Shown here: piece by piece, positions 63,776 to 64,000 of the stretch
Numbering within the stretch: the first letter of the stretch is position 1
How the letters are laid out: each line of letters begins with the position of its first letter
Assembly (NCBI GenBank): GCA_021731145.1
Contig: JAKFXX010000027.1
Coordinates: 17,358-81,357, forward strand
Source: Gammaproteobacteria bacterium
Lineage (GTDB): Bacteria; Pseudomonadota; Gammaproteobacteria; Ga0077554; Ga007554
DNA length: 64,000 nt
Reading direction: 5' to 3'
Notes under the pieces: model-generated
Database searches by the model: none
What the model was told of the DNA's origin: nothing
The model's input: only the letters and a program-made list of their open reading frames with translations
Translations under genes and position numbers: made by a program

Positions 63776-63893
63776 TCAATCCCTTTTTTCTGCCCGTTTC
63801 ACCGCTCGACTCACTGTCGCGTAACTGACCCCAAAATGTTCGCCCACTTGTTCAAGAGTGTAGTGCCCACTTGCTAACAAGAAACAAATAAAG
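63776..63893 (-). pseudogene. C-terminal remnant of a REP-associated (Y1-type) transposase
   Basis: Reads LLASGHYTLEQVGEHFGVSYATVSRAVKRAEKRD and stop (shown here for identification: its key part is a helix-turn-helix, TLEQVGEHFGVSYATV). This tail is typical of REP-associated transposases with a DnaA/HTH C-terminus. The catalytic HUH part is absent; the cut at about 63893 coincides with the start of the IS630-like element. GTCAAATGTAAGGTATGACC next to it resembles the end of such elements. Confidence 0.72.
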
Positions 63894-64000
63894 GATACCG
63901 CGCAGGTTATTTTTGTACGATAATGCGGTCTATGAAATACGACGCACGCAAATTATCGACAGACGAACAAGCGCTACTGAGAAGACTCGCAGTCCAGCGC
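63894..64000 (+). mobile_element. Left end of an IS630-family insertion sequence (runs off the window)
   Basis: Starts near GGATACCGCGCAGGTTATTT. The inverted terminal repeat cannot be checked because the other end lies outside the window. Confidence 0.55.
63932..64000 (+). CDS. IS630-family transposase, N-terminal part
   Basis: The 23 visible residues start MKYDARKLSTDEQALLRRLA, which matches the helix-turn-helix start of IS630-type transposases (commonly KYDARxL...LRxxAV). The catalytic DDE domain is outside the window, so intactness is unknown. Confidence 0.65.
   Translation, partial: MKYDARKLSTDEQALLRRLAVQR

Overview
The window looks like chromosome of a gammaproteobacterium, probably an environmental and possibly chemolithotrophic species. 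The main reason is the conserved order dapB - carA - carB - greA - DUF4149 - yhbY - rlmE - ftsH - folP - glmM, together with rlmJ, ppc, lpxH, selO, yaeQ, rnd and a PA4780-type RIO kinase. The exosortase-B-type EpsL and the rubrerythrin / Fe-S reductase / DUF3501 operon also occur in sulfur- and nitrogen-oxidising beta/gammaproteobacteria. The species cannot be named from this sequence.

Layout. (1) 1-14.7 kb, minus strand: an ABC-transporter-dependent O-antigen or capsule cluster. It has wzm, wzt with a C-terminal glycan-binding domain, a SAM methyltransferase, three family-2 glycosyltransferases, two WbsX paralogues, a VCBS/ASPIC protein, an alpha/alpha-toroid protein and wecB. A 2.3 kb block of three toxin-antitoxin-like pairs sits between wzm and wzt, together with a leftover copy of the wzt 5' end. 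(2) 14.9-18.4 kb: rubrerythrin, Fe-S reductase, DUF3501, rlmJ. (3) 18.5-27.6 kb: ppc, lpxH, cyclophilin, an M48 lipoprotein protease, yaeQ, trhO, selO, yajD. (4) 27.6-30.9 kb: an accessory patch with a TacAT pair, a broken REP-associated transposase, a one-cysteine peroxiredoxin with an upstream Fur box, and a VapBC pair. Both toxin-antitoxin pairs lie between diverged direct repeats of adjacent host sequence. (5) 30.9-49.6 kb: dapB, a diguanylate cyclase, a secreted barnase-like RNase with barstar, then carAB to glmM, cysS, RIO kinase, rnd and a Crp/Fnr regulator. (6) 50.9-60.4 kb: an exopolysaccharide cluster (manC, cysC, rfbBACD, vanZ-like, wcaJ-like, epsL). (7) 60.5-64 kb: an orphan sucD, nadE-glnB, and nested mobile-element debris (nitroreductase fragment, truncated REP transposase, start of an IS630-type element).

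How it fits together. Two surface-glycan systems bracket a housekeeping core. The left one would make a lipid-linked glycan, possibly capped by methylation, and export it through Wzm/Wzt. The right one supplies GDP-mannose, dTDP-rhamnose and possibly PAPS, primes a lipid carrier with WcaJ and secretes through EpsL.

The most unusual signal is the repeated association of toxin-antitoxin cassettes with partial, diverged duplications of the neighbouring host genes at three loci (wzm/wzt, yajD/peroxiredoxin, upstream of dapB). A family of palindromes of the form GTAGGG...CCCTAC is also scattered through intergenic regions, and one copy supplies the stop codon of wecB.
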